From Sphacelaria rigidula (Eukaryota > Phaeophyceae > Sphacelariales), in assembly GCA_964200075.2 (NCBI GenBank), contig CAXNAA020000371.1, positions 1 to 21,948 of the forward strand: DNA of 21,948 nucleotides, written 5' to 3'. How positions within the stretch are numbered: the first letter of the stretch is position 1; each line of letters begins with the position of its first letter. Made by a program: the position numbers and the translations under genes. Below are positions 1 to 10,007 of this stretch, in pieces. The notes beneath the pieces are model-generated. The model ran no database searches and had not been told where the DNA came from. It worked only from the letters and a program-made list of their open reading frames with translations.

Positions 1-187
1 GTCGCACCAACAACAACACCGGACGCCAAAACACACGACCCCCCCCCCCCCCCCCCCCTCCTAGAAGTGCCCGACACTGCTACTACTACGACCGCCATCA
101 CCAACACCACTAATACTACTACCAAGACGACGACAACGATGACTTTACTGCTACCGTCACTACACTACGTAAAATACTGCATCGTAC
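1..187 (-). other. Partial aconitase intron 7 with low-complexity repeats
   Basis: This is the start of the intron after the last visible aconitase exon (donor GTACGA at 187-182). It holds an uninterrupted run of 20 cytosines at 39-58 (a G-run in the transcript). Imperfect trinucleotide runs surround it (CAA at about 9-17; CTA/ACC/CGA types at about 78-136). No coding exon was recognised in it. Confidence 0.7.
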
Positions 188-373
188 CTTGACGGCCTTC
201 GAGAACTCGGCGCCAACCGGGTGAGCGAGGTCGGGCGTGAAGGGCCCGTTGACGTGGGGGCGAAGCTTGTCCAAGTCGATCTCGATAATCTCGTCATACG
301 GAGCACCATCGTCGGCGCGGAGGTTTTCCTTGAACGAGTTGGCCGCGGACGCAATGCCCGATCGTTCTGTCGC
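188..373 (-). CDS. ACO2: Aconitase exon 7 (last exon inside the window)
   Basis: It encodes residues 293-354 (62 codons) and includes [16 protein letters not shown] and [12 protein letters not shown]. The acceptor is CCACAG|GCGACA and the donor GTCAAG|GTACGA. The next family segment, which includes the SCTN cluster cysteine, should lie beyond the left end of the window. Confidence 0.95.
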
Positions 374-3300
374 CTGTGGTAAAAATACCGAGAGACCCTT
401 CGTAGTCAGCACAACCCAACCGTCACTGTATGTTGAGATATCGGTCATTTTACAATTTTCAAAGATATTTGGTGCTTTTTTTTTGGGATATATGAAAGTT
501 TCAATCGGTTGTTGTAACGTCAGCCGTTTTCTGAAACTGGCGGCGCCAGTATTCCGGTGCCTCCAACAAACAGCACAAGATCAAATATACACACCTCGAG
601 ATAATCCTGCATACGAGAGTTGTAAGGGAAGGTGGAGCAGGTAGCTCCGATCTCCGCACCCATGTTGCAGATCGTACCCATTCCAGTGCACGAGATGGAG
701 TCCACGCCAGGGCCGAAGTACTCCACAATCGCGCCGGTCCCTCCCTTAACAGTCAGGATACCGGCAACCTATGGAAGACAGCATACATATATTGGGTATT
801 GGACGGGAGGGAGGTACCAAAATAATCAACTATTGCTTCCTATTCGCTTGATTCTGTTGGTAATCTCGCAAGGAACGCGTGTGCGCTGCTCCTCCGCACA
901 AGGGGCAGCGCACACGCTGATGGAGGCTACTACGAAAGTAAATGCGGAACACAGAGGGTACGAACAGTATATTTATACATGTGCTCCACCATCACTGTTG
1001 CGTTGTCATGCGATAGTCTCGACTAGTGAATCCATGGGCGAGGTGTAGAATCGTCCACCCCTGCGTGACGGGACAATTTCTACGCATGTATAGATGTATC
1101 GAATAAAACGCGGACAAAAGAAGGTATCTGGACCATGTGTATTCCATCTTTTCACGATATCTCACCCTGGACAATCGATAACAATGTCGAGAAGTGTACG
1201 AAACACAAACAGTATCGACTATTGAATCTATTGCAACAGACAATGGATTTCATACCGTACGCAGTACACTTTTTGATGACGTAATTTCTTGTCCAGAGGA
1301 GGGGACCTCACCCATTGGTCGTACACAATGGTTGGTACTACGTAGTTGCCGACACCGTTAACGCCAACCCTAACCCTAACCCCGACCAAGGCATACCGAG
1401 AACCCTCGGGCAACGGGGGTGCAAAGTGTTTCCTAAGCAGAGTGTGCGTTGCGAGATCTCAAATAAGATATTTCAGTGTGGCGGGCGCTACCTTCGACAT
1501 GTTCCGAGGTTGGTGGCGGGCTGGTGTGTTGAATTGAAGACGGACAGATGAAGGTAGATGGACGGGGGCGGTTGTCAATATTTTTCCAAGCCTGCCCTAT
1601 TCGTTGTTTTGCCTTGGTGTTTTGTATGCTTCACCTTGAGGATGATGTCCTTCGGAGAAGTCCAGCCGGAGAGCTTCCCCGTCAGCTTCACGCCAATCAC
1701 CTGCGATAGGAAGGCGATCCAAATAGTCCGACAACACTCGATTGAATAAAAACTATAAAACACACGTCAACAACAAAGCACAATCAGCTGCAGCAAACGT
1801 CAACATTACCGAGAATTGCAGTAAAGCGTCCACACCACGGCGCGCCGTGCTGACTGAAAACACGGTCACTATCCGGAAGAATGCTCGTGATCTTGCATAC
1901 CGTAGTCATGAGATCTCTGGACCTTGGATCGCTACAAAGCCAGGACAGAGCACGCCGAGTTTACGCCGGACCAGGCAAGCAATCAATCAATCACCAACGC
2001 AGAGCGCCGTGGTGTGTTCGGCGAGTCGCATGAAAGGATGAAGAGGTAGCTGCATCCTGCGAAGGTAGTTCGGCCCGAAGTGTTCTGACGATCTGGCACA
2101 TGGATAACAGCCTCTAGTGAGTTGCTTCATTTTCTGGTATCGCCACTCCCAGACACAGCCAAGGGTTGCACCGCCTCGTGGGTGCCTCGCCATTTCAATA
2201 CTAGGTAGTACGATCATTCCCTTCGCGCGGAATTGAGGTTCTCCCACCCCGCACAATATGATCTAGCACGACCACCATCATGGCCACCGCAAAAAAAAAC
2301 ACACACAAGCAAAAAACTCCGGTAACCTGGTTGCCTAGCTTGCGCAGTGAGGGGCGTTCTTTACTGCATCGTTGCCAACCGACGCCAAACCTGAACAGGA
2401 GGGAAGGGGTGTACTCATGATCATGCATGCCATAGCCATAAGACCATTCACAGGAGGGGAGGGGGGGGATATGTGGAAAATAATCAGAAAAAGTTATGTA
2501 TATACGAGAGCGACGAGGACACGACGAGGAGGCGACACAAAATAAGGCAACCACAAAACAAACGAAACGAAACAAAATAGAAACGAACATCGACCACTCT
2601 GCAAGGGCAACCCAACCAGTCGCGCACACAATATGCATAGAGCAAGCACACGAGAGACAAATATAAGTACATAAAAAAGCATAGATGATGACTACGGACA
2701 CCACACGAGTATTTCATACCCAAGATAAGGGGACAGAAACGCCGACAGTACCGTGGGATTTTCCGACACTACCTTACCCTCCCGCGTATCAACATCAACA
2801 TCATGGCAAATAAGGAGTGCTTTTAGCGGGGCATTAGTTTACGAAGGTTTTCCCGATTTTTCCGGGGGAAAAAAAAGAAGAGAAAGAAAAGGATTCATTT
2901 CTGCCGAAAAAAACGACGCCAGATATCTTCTGAGCAAATTTGCCGTCAGTCTTGATAATTCATGATCCATTGCCTGGCTTGGTTGAGAAATTTGCTCCGA
3001 TATTTTTCGGGCAATACTTGATAATAATCATCATAACAATACCCCCACCGCTAGATACGCTTGCTTGCCTTAGGGCACTTGAGCTCCCACGGCATGCCAG
3101 CCATCACATCGACCGCGTCCGCTCCACCGACCCCGATAGCGCACATGCCAAGCCCGCCAGCGTTGGGAGTGTGCGAGTCGGTGCCGATCATCAAGCCTCC
3201 AGGGAAAGCGTAGTTCTCGAGCACGATCTGTCGCGTTTCATGTACGTGCGTATGCACGCGCATCGGGCGGCAGCCAAAGGAAGATGATACACAAAGAGAG

Positions 3301-6300
3301 GCGGGCGGATATTGAATTATGGGGCCGGAATCGAACAAAAAGAGAACGCCACGAATACATGTGAAGGCGCGCAGCAAAAAGGGCCATGGTCACTGCGGCG
3401 GCGGAAAATCACAACAACAGCCCCAGTTAGTGCCCATAGACAGCCACGATTGATTGATACTAGAATGGTACACCGACGGTCAGTTACGCCGGAAGGTCTA
3501 CGGTTCGGATCCCAACAGATGCGACCTTTTCGAGTCGAGGCTGGCTTCGGTTGGAAGCGTGACGACGTGAGCAGCGAATTTGACGAGGATGGACGCCGTG
3601 CGCCGGAGTGGTGATCCGTATTAGAAACGAAAAAATTGTGAGGAGGTAGGATACCGGAGGAGACATATACATGGTAGATTCCCTTGTAGAAACATTTCGG
3701 ACTCCCGCTAAAGAACGGGGGGACTTGAGGTAATGACAAAAATATTCAAAAAAGAAGGACGAGCATACAGAATCCGACACAACAGCCAAACTTTTACCAC
3801 ATACACAAATACATACATAAACACACACAGCAGCAGCAGCAGCAGCAGCAGAAACAAGAAAGCCGCCACCCGTGTCGCTAAAGTTTTTTGAGCGAGTGTT
3901 TTCATTTCCTGCAACCATCTTATCTCGAGGGTACGCCGTCTGTCCCGTGATCATGGCTGAATCCTCAAGAGATGAATTAATACGGATCACTCACTCGGGT
4001 CAACCCATTCATCCATCTACCGAATACCCGACAAAAACGAACCTGGTGAATGATGCCAGACCCGGGTTTCCAGAAGCCAATGCCGTACTTGGCACCTGCC
4101 GAGGCGAGGAAGTCGTAGACCTCCTTGTTCGTTACCTTAGCGGCGGCCATGTCCGCGGCGGCACCACTCTCGGCCGCGATCAAGTGATCGCAGTGGATGG
4201 TGGTGGGGCACGCGGTCTTCGGCAAGCCAGAAGAGATGAATTGCAGCACCGCCATTTGAGCGGTAGCGTCCTGATTGGTCCAGTGTCAACGGAGGGGGGG
4301 GGCGGCACGGGGTTAAAATCAGACCGGTGTTCGTTCACCACGTCGGGAATGTGTGCGGAGAGTCGGTGTAACTTTGACATCTGTGCTGACGCACAATTCG
4401 ACCACACGTCGAAAGACGGAACCGGGTCATATGCACAACTCTAGTTCATCTGATTTTTCTTCACGTGAGTCGTTATCCATGGTATTATCGCGCGTACGGT
4501 ACACTTGACTCATTAACCGTGTTAAAAAGATCAGCTATTTTTTCTCCACTATCAAGCCAAGGTGCAAGTGGGCACTGGTAGCAAGATACAAGAATAGCAA
4601 ACAACAGCGACAACAATGACAACGACTACAACAACGCCAACACGATGGAGTATGACTGCAATTGATTTGATCAATTAACTGTCGTTAATGCAACGATCCG
4701 CGGGGGGACCCAGGCGTGGTCATTATCCAAGAGATGATGGACATACCCGATGTAATCAATGCAAAAAAACACTTGCTGAAGAAACGTGAAGAAACGAAGA
4801 AGGTACACCAGGCAAACAGTGTAGACTTGGCAAAAATATATATACAAGCTACATTTCAGAAATTGCTGCTCCTTCCACCACCAAAAAACACGAGGTGCAT
4901 ATGACCCAAATAATCATCGCCACCACACACCTGCATCGCGACACGGTCGGGCCTGAGCTTGAGATACGTCTCCCCGCGCACGGGGTTGGTGGACGGGTCG
5001 TCAAAGTGTCCGTAGATGATCTTCTCCGACAGGGTCAACGGCCTCCCGAGAGTCTTCCGTGCTGCATGGATGTTTTTCTCCATCCTTTTATTGGTCGAAT
5101 TGTTTCGCAGTTTGGACAGCAATGTTCACGGCACAAACGGTCAGCTAATGGTCATGTGAACAAGAACGGCTAAGGCACAGCCACAGCCTCAATTCATCAC
5201 AGCGGTCCACCTCCGCAGCCCAACTGCAGATCCCTCCTATGCTCTCCGGGGTGGTGCGTGCGCTTAGTTAGTCCGACACTTATCACAGCCGCGTTAAACC
5301 TTAGACCGCGAGGGTAGTCCATCTGGATCATGCTAATTTTACACATGACCTACTCTCGCCATCGAAAGGTTGAATCATTTGTGCTCATTTTTCGTCACAC
5401 TCTCAACCCCCACCCTTCCTCTGGGGTGAGTCCGTGCGTGTTGACAAGGGATTTGACCTATCCATCGCATCTGGAGAGGAATCGAATCCGCGTTCTTCTC
5501 ACCCCGATGGTGTCGGTTGTACCGTTACGACATCAGGGCGCGGCAGCCTACTATGCCGTCACGTGATCGACATCCCGTGGCTTGCAGGACTGACTGACGC
5601 CTCTGTCGGCTCAACTGTCCGACCCGCTTGTCGTGTCCTCACTCGGTACGGATATCAAATAAAATAGTTACACAAACTATTGCCGCCGCATCTTATAATA
5701 GCGGTCAAAACCGTTACATCTTCAGGCAGTTACGGCTGAAAGTTGAGGGTCCGTCTCCTGGCAGACGTTTTTTTTTTCTCTCAAGGGGAATCTCATTTCC
5801 GTCGTTGAAGACGCGAGGGCGTGAGTGAGTAGCGAAGACGACGGAAACTAGAATAATGACGATAGTAGACTCGGCGTGGGATTGATGATCCAATCCACAG
5901 CACGAGAATGTCACAGAAGTATGAACTAGGAATCAGCGACGCGGGCTGATCCTTTTCATACCTTGGACAACTAGGCAATATTGTCGAAAAGTGTCTTGCG
6001 TACAATATCGAATATTTTGCCTACTGTTTGTCTACAGGCGATATATTCGACATACTCCACGCATTTCATTTTTCGGCCATGTAATATACTGCCCAGGGTG
6101 TGATCCTTGAGAGAGACTACGCACTAATCCCGAGCAACGGGAAGATACAGGCTGGGCCGCCCAAGACGCGAACGGGAATATCGACACGCGATTTCCGTGC
6201 TCAATTTTCAGTGGTTTTCACTGAAATTTTGGATTTTGACACGATGTACAGGACGTATGTACGAAGACCCCACATTTCCTCCTCTACACTTTTGATTAGG

Positions 6301-8146
6301 AATGAGTGAGTTAGTTGCAGTCGAGTTATGAAAAACTGTTGTGAAATTTTCCGTCGCCAATTCCTCACGAGAAAATAAAAAATAATGCAGGGCAGGGATT
6401 ATAGGGTTTTCACACATTTATCCTGTACATGGGGCCAAAATTTGATTCAATTTGTTCTGAAATGTTCTGTCGTCAATAACCCACGAAAAGAAAAAAAAAA
6501 TGCAGGGGAGGAAAGATGGGGTCTCTGCACATACGTCCTGTACATCATATCGAAAACCGGTTCCAATGTGGTGACGGACGAGCCACGACCCGGACAGGAA
6601 TCTCTAAACCGCGGTGACGCTGTTCATAATCACGTTGTTTTCCATGGGTTTTTGACACAATGTGCGTGAGAAATGTTCCAAGACCCTGGTCTCTCCCTCC
6701 CTCCTCCCCCCCACCACGTGCGATTTTTTCAATGAGTTCTCGAGAATTTTGTACAGGAAAAAAATAGTTCCGAAATTCCGATTACGAATATCTAGGGATA
6801 CCCGTAGGTGCCTTGCGCATGCTTCATGCGCATTTCGTAGTAAAGGACTCCAAATTGAGCAGCGCAGCCGCGTTTTTCACTCGAAAGCCGGTCGACTTGC
6901 TTTTAGATTACAACGACCTCAGCCGGAACTTTGGCGTTCGCTACGAGCTGGGCCAGCCAACATAGGGTAGTTTCTTCGCTTAGGCGACGCACAGGGTAAA
7001 TTAGGAGTTGGACGCTGAAATTTTGACAGCAGCCTGTTATGATCGACGTGCAGAATACGACGAGAGCAGCAAAGAAAGAAAAAAAAGAAAAATAGGAAGT
7101 TATGGGGATTTGAAATGTCAGCAAAAACAAGATAATGTCAGAACTCAACGAAAAAAAACGAGAATCTGCAGCTGCTCCCGTCATGTTTCATTTCCTTGGG
7201 TGCAGAAGGTCTTCGTGAGATTTCAGCTCAAGGGTCGTCGAATTGGGCCATGCCTGCAACGTTTTGCGTGACGCTGCTGCATCCCTATAATTCAAGTGAT
7301 GCGAGGCTCCAAGTATGGAGGTCATGACTTCGAACCACGACATATTCTCTTCTTTTTTTTCGTCCGTCAAGGTGATATATCATGCAGTACATTTTCTCCC
7401 TTTTTTTCTTTCGTTCAGCGGCGGTACCGTGTGTGACCAGGTTGTTCTGCACTACACAGTGATATGCTTGCATCGGGTTCATTCGGGAAAGTGGGAAAGC
7501 TGTAGTGTGGACAGCGTTTGGCCGCTTTCAAGCTAGCCCAGCTCGTACAAGCTTTCTTCACCCACTGCTGACCGGTTCGCATACTGCTACCGGACGCCTT
7601 GGCGCGCTGGGGGGCTCGTCTGCGTGGCATCTCAGACACTGCGCGCCTACAGTACGACATGCTTTGTTGTACGACCACAACTTGTGTGGCACCATCTCTT
7701 TGCGGCCGTCGCACAAGCGACTGTAACTGAAAATTCAAGTTCAGTTTTTTTTCTTTTCTAGTTCCGTGCACATGTCACCCTCAGCTCCCTACACTTTGCA
7801 GCTGACTACAGTTTAGTATTTCGTCCGATGATAACTTGTCGGATCGCAGTGCTAAGTGCATTGACAGACGAGCGTTGATTTGCAACAACGATGTCTCATA
7901 GCAGGTATATTCGCAATGCATCGTTAGCTAGAACGGGCTGGAGGACAGTGGGGTACTTGGGCGGCCCAGCCTTTATTAAAAAAATACGGTAAAAAACAAA
8001 ACAAAAACGCACGACACGATCAAGGCTATGTCTCGTGTTTTTTTTCTTTACCTGGCATACGAGGAGTCGATGGTGGGACTTCCCTTAGGGTCCAACACGC
8101 TGAGAGGTGTCCCCGACATGCTCCGACAGGAGACCGCCCGGCCCAT
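188..8146 (-). CDS. ACO2: Mitochondrial-type aconitate hydratase, 5' half of gene (7 exons, truncated by window edge)
   Basis: This enzyme interconverts citrate and isocitrate through cis-aconitate in the TCA cycle, using a [4Fe-4S] cluster. Coding exons, in order on the minus strand, are 8146-8052, 5084-4931, 4270-4043, 3227-3069, 1700-1635, 768-595 and 373-188. They total 1062 nt (354 residues) of a family usually near 780. Every junction keeps frame: one phase-2 intron, then five phase-0 introns. Family active-site residues are visible: Gln88 (DATAQM), Asp111-His112 (IHCDH), His158 (GIIHQ), Asp176-Ser177-His178 and Asn181 (GTDSHTPN), and Asn269/Glu273 (CNMGAE). The three cluster cysteines and the swivel domain lie in the part cut off at the left. 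The sequence is clearly the mitochondrial subfamily, not the IRP1/cytosolic type. Introns 1-6 are 2967, 660, 815, 1368, 866 and 221 bp. Identity is near certain; the extreme N-terminus is less so. Confidence 0.96.
595..768 (-). CDS. ACO2: Aconitase exon 6 (Asn269, Glu273)
   Basis: It encodes residues 235-292, from [10 protein letters not shown] through [13 protein letters not shown] and CNMGAEIGA to [12 protein letters not shown]. The acceptor is CCATAG|GTTGCC and the donor CTCGAG|GTGTGT. It contains the Asn and Glu residues of the NMGAE active-site segment. The Cys in SISCTG is conserved in the family but is not one of the Fe-S ligands. Confidence 0.96.
769..1634 (-). other. Aconitase intron 5
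   Basis: This 866-bp intron between the LK and VAG codons has a GT donor and a TAG acceptor. It contains three telomere-type units (see 1366-1383). No coding similarity or RNA gene was recognised in it. Confidence 0.85.
1366..1383. repeat. Short interstitial telomere-type repeat
   Basis: AACCCTAACCCTAACCCC is about three units of (CCCTAA), the complement of TTAGGG. It lies inside aconitase intron 5. TTAGGG is a common eukaryotic telomere repeat, but a tract this short can arise by chance or repair. Confidence 0.6.
1635..1700 (-). CDS. ACO2: Aconitase exon 5 (22 codons)
   Basis: This small exon encodes residues 213-234, [13 protein letters not shown] then TSPKDIILK. The acceptor is TCGCAG|GTGATT and the donor CTCAAG|GTGAAG, phase 0 at both ends. 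It matches the family segment between WELKCPK and the [10 protein letters not shown] segment without gap. Confidence 0.95.
1701..3068 (-). other. Aconitase intron 4, GC-AG type
   Basis: This 1368-bp intron has donor AAG|GCAAGC and acceptor TCGCAG|GTG. Frame continuity of the protein (CPK to VIGVK) fixes both ends. The interior is A-rich on the plus strand at about 2280-2900, with purine runs. I see no exon or recognisable element; the long minus-strand open frame at 2201-2704 looks like low-complexity intron sequence. Confidence 0.85.
3069..3227 (-). CDS. ACO2: Aconitase exon 4 (GTDSHTPN), followed by a GC donor
   Basis: It encodes residues 160-212 from IVLENY to WELKCPK. The acceptor is CGACAG|ATCGTG. 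It contains the [11 protein letters not shown] active-site loop and [14 protein letters not shown]. The exon must end after CCTAAG to join exon 5 in frame (CPK-VIGVK), and the next bases are GCAAGC, so the intron starts with GC rather than GT. The alternative GT ten bases later would break the frame. Confidence 0.95.
3228..4042 (-). other. Aconitase intron 3
   Basis: This 815-bp GT-AG intron contains a (CAG)8 run at 3828-3851 preceded by CA-rich sequence. It also has a weak tRNA-like stretch near 3446-3530 (D-arm-like AGAATGGTAC, then B-box-like GGTTCGGATCC). No coding sequence was recognised. Confidence 0.8.
3828..3851. repeat. (CAG)8 microsatellite
   Basis: Eight uninterrupted CAG units follow a CA-rich stretch. 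On the transcribed aconitase strand this is (CTG)8 within intron 3, so it is not translated. Confidence 0.9.
4043..4270 (-). CDS. ACO2: Aconitase exon 3 (Gln88, Asp111-His112, His158)
   Basis: It encodes residues 84-159 (76 codons, phase 0 at both ends). The acceptor is CCAATCAG|GACGCT and the donor CACCAG|GTTCGT. It carries DATAQM, the IHCDHLI substrate-binding pair, and [12 protein letters not shown] with the catalytic-site histidine. Confidence 0.97.
4271..4930 (-). other. Aconitase intron 2
   Basis: This 660-bp GT-AG intron (donor GTGTGT, acceptor CCAATCAG) holds only A-rich and imperfect ACA-type trinucleotide sequence near 4590-4640. I see no gene or element in it. Confidence 0.85.
4931..5084 (-). 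CDS. ACO2: Aconitase exon 2
   Basis: It completes Arg32 and encodes residues 33-83, with the landmark strings [13 protein letters not shown] and [12 protein letters not shown]. The acceptor is AAAAG|GATGG and the donor ATGCAG|GTGTGT. It covers the start of domain 1 of the aconitase fold. The short insertion between HFDDP and RGETY is typical of this variable loop. Confidence 0.95.
6243..6546. repeat. Foldback repeat: one inverted pair plus a direct copy of the same unit
   Basis: The 46-bp stretch at 6243-6288 (GATGTACAGGACGTATGT onward) is a near reverse complement of 6501-6546. A third, more diverged unit at 6386-6430 (TGCAGG...CCTGTACAT) is in direct orientation to 6501-6545. The inverted pair could form a stem with a loop of about 210 nt. 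A fainter related string (GTTTTTGACACAATGTGCG) follows at about 6649. It resembles a degenerate foldback MITE; element ends and target duplication are not evident. Confidence 0.7.
6944..7545. mobile_element. TA-flanked TIR element, copy 1 (MITE-like, 602 bp)
   Basis: The left end is CGAGCTGGGCCAGCC and the right end GCTAGCCCAGCTCG, which are inverted repeats of each other. TA lies immediately outside both ends (6942-6943 and 7546-7547), as expected for a TA target duplication. The left interior keeps GGAGTTGGA-CTGAAATTT, shared with the copies at 9179 and 17037. No transposase is encoded, so it is non-autonomous. A TA duplication fits the Tc1/mariner superfamily, but superfamily assignment without a transposase is inference. 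It sits in aconitase intron 1. Confidence 0.75.
8052..8146 (-). CDS. ACO2: Aconitase exon 1 (N-terminus, probable transit peptide)
   Basis: It encodes 31 residues beginning [12 protein letters not shown] and ending SSYA plus two bases of an Arg codon; the donor is GCCAG|GTAAAG. The split codon AG+G completes Arg32 with exon 2, giving SSYA-R-MEKNI, which matches the usual start of the aconitase domain. The first residues are basic and Ser-rich with no acidic residue, as in a short mitochondrial presequence. An in-frame TAG lies two codons upstream, so ATG at 8146-8144 is the start unless the exon begins at the acceptor-like TTCATGTAG|GCC (exon base 8149), in which case more transit peptide would come from an upstream exon I could not identify. 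Confidence 0.75.
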
Positions 8147-9178
8147 GGCCTACATGAAAGCCAAACAGTAGGACGGCACAAATATAGACAAAGTCAAGGA
8201 AGCGTGAGATCTTGCGCCATCATCAGCTGACACTGTTATCGACGGAAAACTTTGCGGAGGTCCATCATCTTCTGAATCAGCGAAGAAGTTTCATTAGTCG
8301 AAACCTCCGCATGATCTTGCCACGTTACCGTGCTTGTCCTTGCGTGGCACGGCACCACCTTGGGGGGAAATCGCAATGAGGCGTTATTACAGTGGCATCT
8401 GCTGCCGGTACTCGGAAAAAAAAAGGGAAAACGAAAATCGACAGAGGGGATTCGTGAGGAGGTACAGCAACCTGGGAGCCAGTGATGAATTAACCGTCTT
8501 CTTGACTAGCGACATTTTGAGGTAACGTCAATACAGAACAGTACACTAATAATGAAAACGACTACTAGTCCACAACATCACTCGATACCACATGTGCTTC
8601 GTGCGCGCGACCATTTCAACGTGCTTTGTTGCGCCTTTTCCGCTCTCATGAAATCGTTTTTTCCACGTCTCCGTTCCGGTCCGTTCCTTTCCTTTCCTTT
8701 CCTGCAAGGTTTCGTTGGGTCTTGACTTTGTCTTGGTTTCTCAGTATACTTACTCTTTGTTTTTTGTATATTTTCTTGTTTTCTTTTTCACCATTCTATT
8801 TCCTCAGCGAGCGTTTCCGAATTTTCACCTCGAGTAAATTCTCTTCTTGTAACCGCGATGTGGTGATTGGGGGATCAGTTCATGTGCGAGAATTAGTCGA
8901 CAACAGATGACAAGATGATGAAGATGACGAAACCATGGTTGTCCGTACCATCCATGGGTAAAAGAGACGCGTGTAAACTTGCCGCTCATAGCTTCGAAAG
9001 TTAAGTGGAAAAAGGCTTGGCGAAGATTCTTGCTCTATTGCGGAACCCAGCGTGTGAGACAGTACAAAAGTAGGGGCCTCGCTGACGGGGCATTTTCTTT
9101 CAAGATTTTCACACCTTGAACAGTATGCGTTCAACAGTTGCATTAGAAAAAAGTGTACTGCGAAGAGTATAGCCTATA

Positions 9179-10007
9179 CGAGCTGGGCCAGCCGAGGAGC
9201 GGTTCTGCAGTTTGCAGGCCCATTATACGGCCAATACTTGGAGTTGGACCCTGAAATTTGGTATGGACGATGAGTAGGGCAGAGTAAAAAACTTACTGGC
9301 GCACACATTTTTCTTCTTCCCATGAGTTAGGGGCATTCTACCGATATTTGAAAACTGATTATTGCCCTCAATTCATGGAAAAAAACCTTCGTGTGCGCCA
9401 GTATTTTTTTTATTATGCACTACTCATTGTCCATACCAAAGTTCAGGGTCCAACTCCAAGTATTGGCCGTATAATGGGCCGTTTAGTGACAGGGTCAGAA
9501 GAATTTCGGAACAATATTTTGCAGGCCATCTACCGGCCCACGTTTGGTGTTCGTGTATTGAAACTTTGGGTGGGGCGTGGCTAGGGCATGATCAACAAAA
9601 TAAAGTGGGTGAGATCGTTTTTTTTATTCTCTTCATTGGTTTAGGGCGTTCACGTCTGGTGAAGACCATTTTTTCACGAGAACGCCTGAACTTCTCCAAA
9701 AAAATGAAGGCCCGTTTATTTTTATTTTTTGCATACCTCTGTGGTCCTCCATGCTGAGTTTCAAATTGCAATTGTAAATATTGAGCTAAAAATTGAGATA
9801 AGGCCCAAAAGCGGTGTTCAATTATCCTCAAAACTGCCCCAAAAACCCGAAAAAAATAAAAAAATAAAAAGCTGTGTTTATAAGCTTCATTATGCACGAG
9901 CGGTTCTCCATACGAAATTTTATAGCATTACTCTCAAAAACTGAGACGCGATATCCAGGTTCAGCTCATCTAGTGCATCTGCTCGTAATATACTGATTTT
10001 AGTATCG
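9179..10007. mobile_element. TA-flanked TIR element, copy 2 (3'-truncated)
   Basis: The left end CGAGCTGGGCCAGCC is preceded by TA (9177-9178). Similarity to copy 3 runs through the hairpin (9217-9479), then 9499-9600 (shared CGGAACAATATTTTGCAGGC), then about 9640-10007, where the shared string TTTTAGTATCG ends. No right terminal repeat was found before 12300, so the copy is truncated or diverged on that side. It lies between the two genes. Confidence 0.75.
9217..9479. repeat. 263-bp subterminal hairpin of copy 2
   Basis: The two halves are near-perfect reverse complements, centred near 9348. The left arm begins GGCCCATTATACGGCC and the right arm ends GGCCGTATAATGGGCC. Landmarks TTGGAGTTGGACCCTGAA, TATGGAC and ACTGGCGCACAC occur in both arms. 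Transcription through it would give a long double-stranded RNA stem. Confidence 0.92.

Larger units (their letters stand above)
5085..8051 (-). other. Aconitase intron 1, hosting repeats
   Basis: This 2967-bp intron separates the transit-peptide exon from the catalytic domain (donor GTAAAG at 8051-8046, acceptor AAAAG at 5085). It contains the TIR element at 6944-7545 and a foldback structure at about 6243-6546. The stretches 5085-6180, 6700-6940 and 7550-8050 hold nothing I recognise beyond A/T-rich tracts. The open frame at 7415-7771 crosses the right end of the TIR element and is unlikely to be coding. Confidence 0.8.

Noticed and set aside
632-1048. Plus-strand frame of 138 codons
   Set aside because: It lies antisense to aconitase exon 6 and runs into the intron; the peptide shows no recognisable family.
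2201-2704. Minus-strand frame of 167 codons
   Set aside because: It lies wholly inside aconitase intron 4, is dominated by Phe/Val/Cys low complexity from A-rich DNA, and would break the exon 4-exon 5 join.
3828-3851. (CAG)8 as a polyglutamine-coding tract
   Set aside because: It lies within aconitase intron 3 with no supported coding frame.
3872-4444. Plus-strand frame of 190 codons
   Set aside because: It is antisense to aconitase exon 3 and its flanking introns; the minus strand carries the conserved protein.
5470-5565. Possible minus-strand tRNA (B-box-like GGATTCGATTCC)
   Set aside because: No convincing A box, anticodon arm or paired T stem could be built around it.
7415-7771. Minus-strand frame of 118 codons as a possible aconitase N-terminal exon
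   Set aside because: It crosses the end of the TIR element at 7545 and shows no aconitase similarity; the exon at 8052-8146 joins exon 2 perfectly by a split Arg codon.
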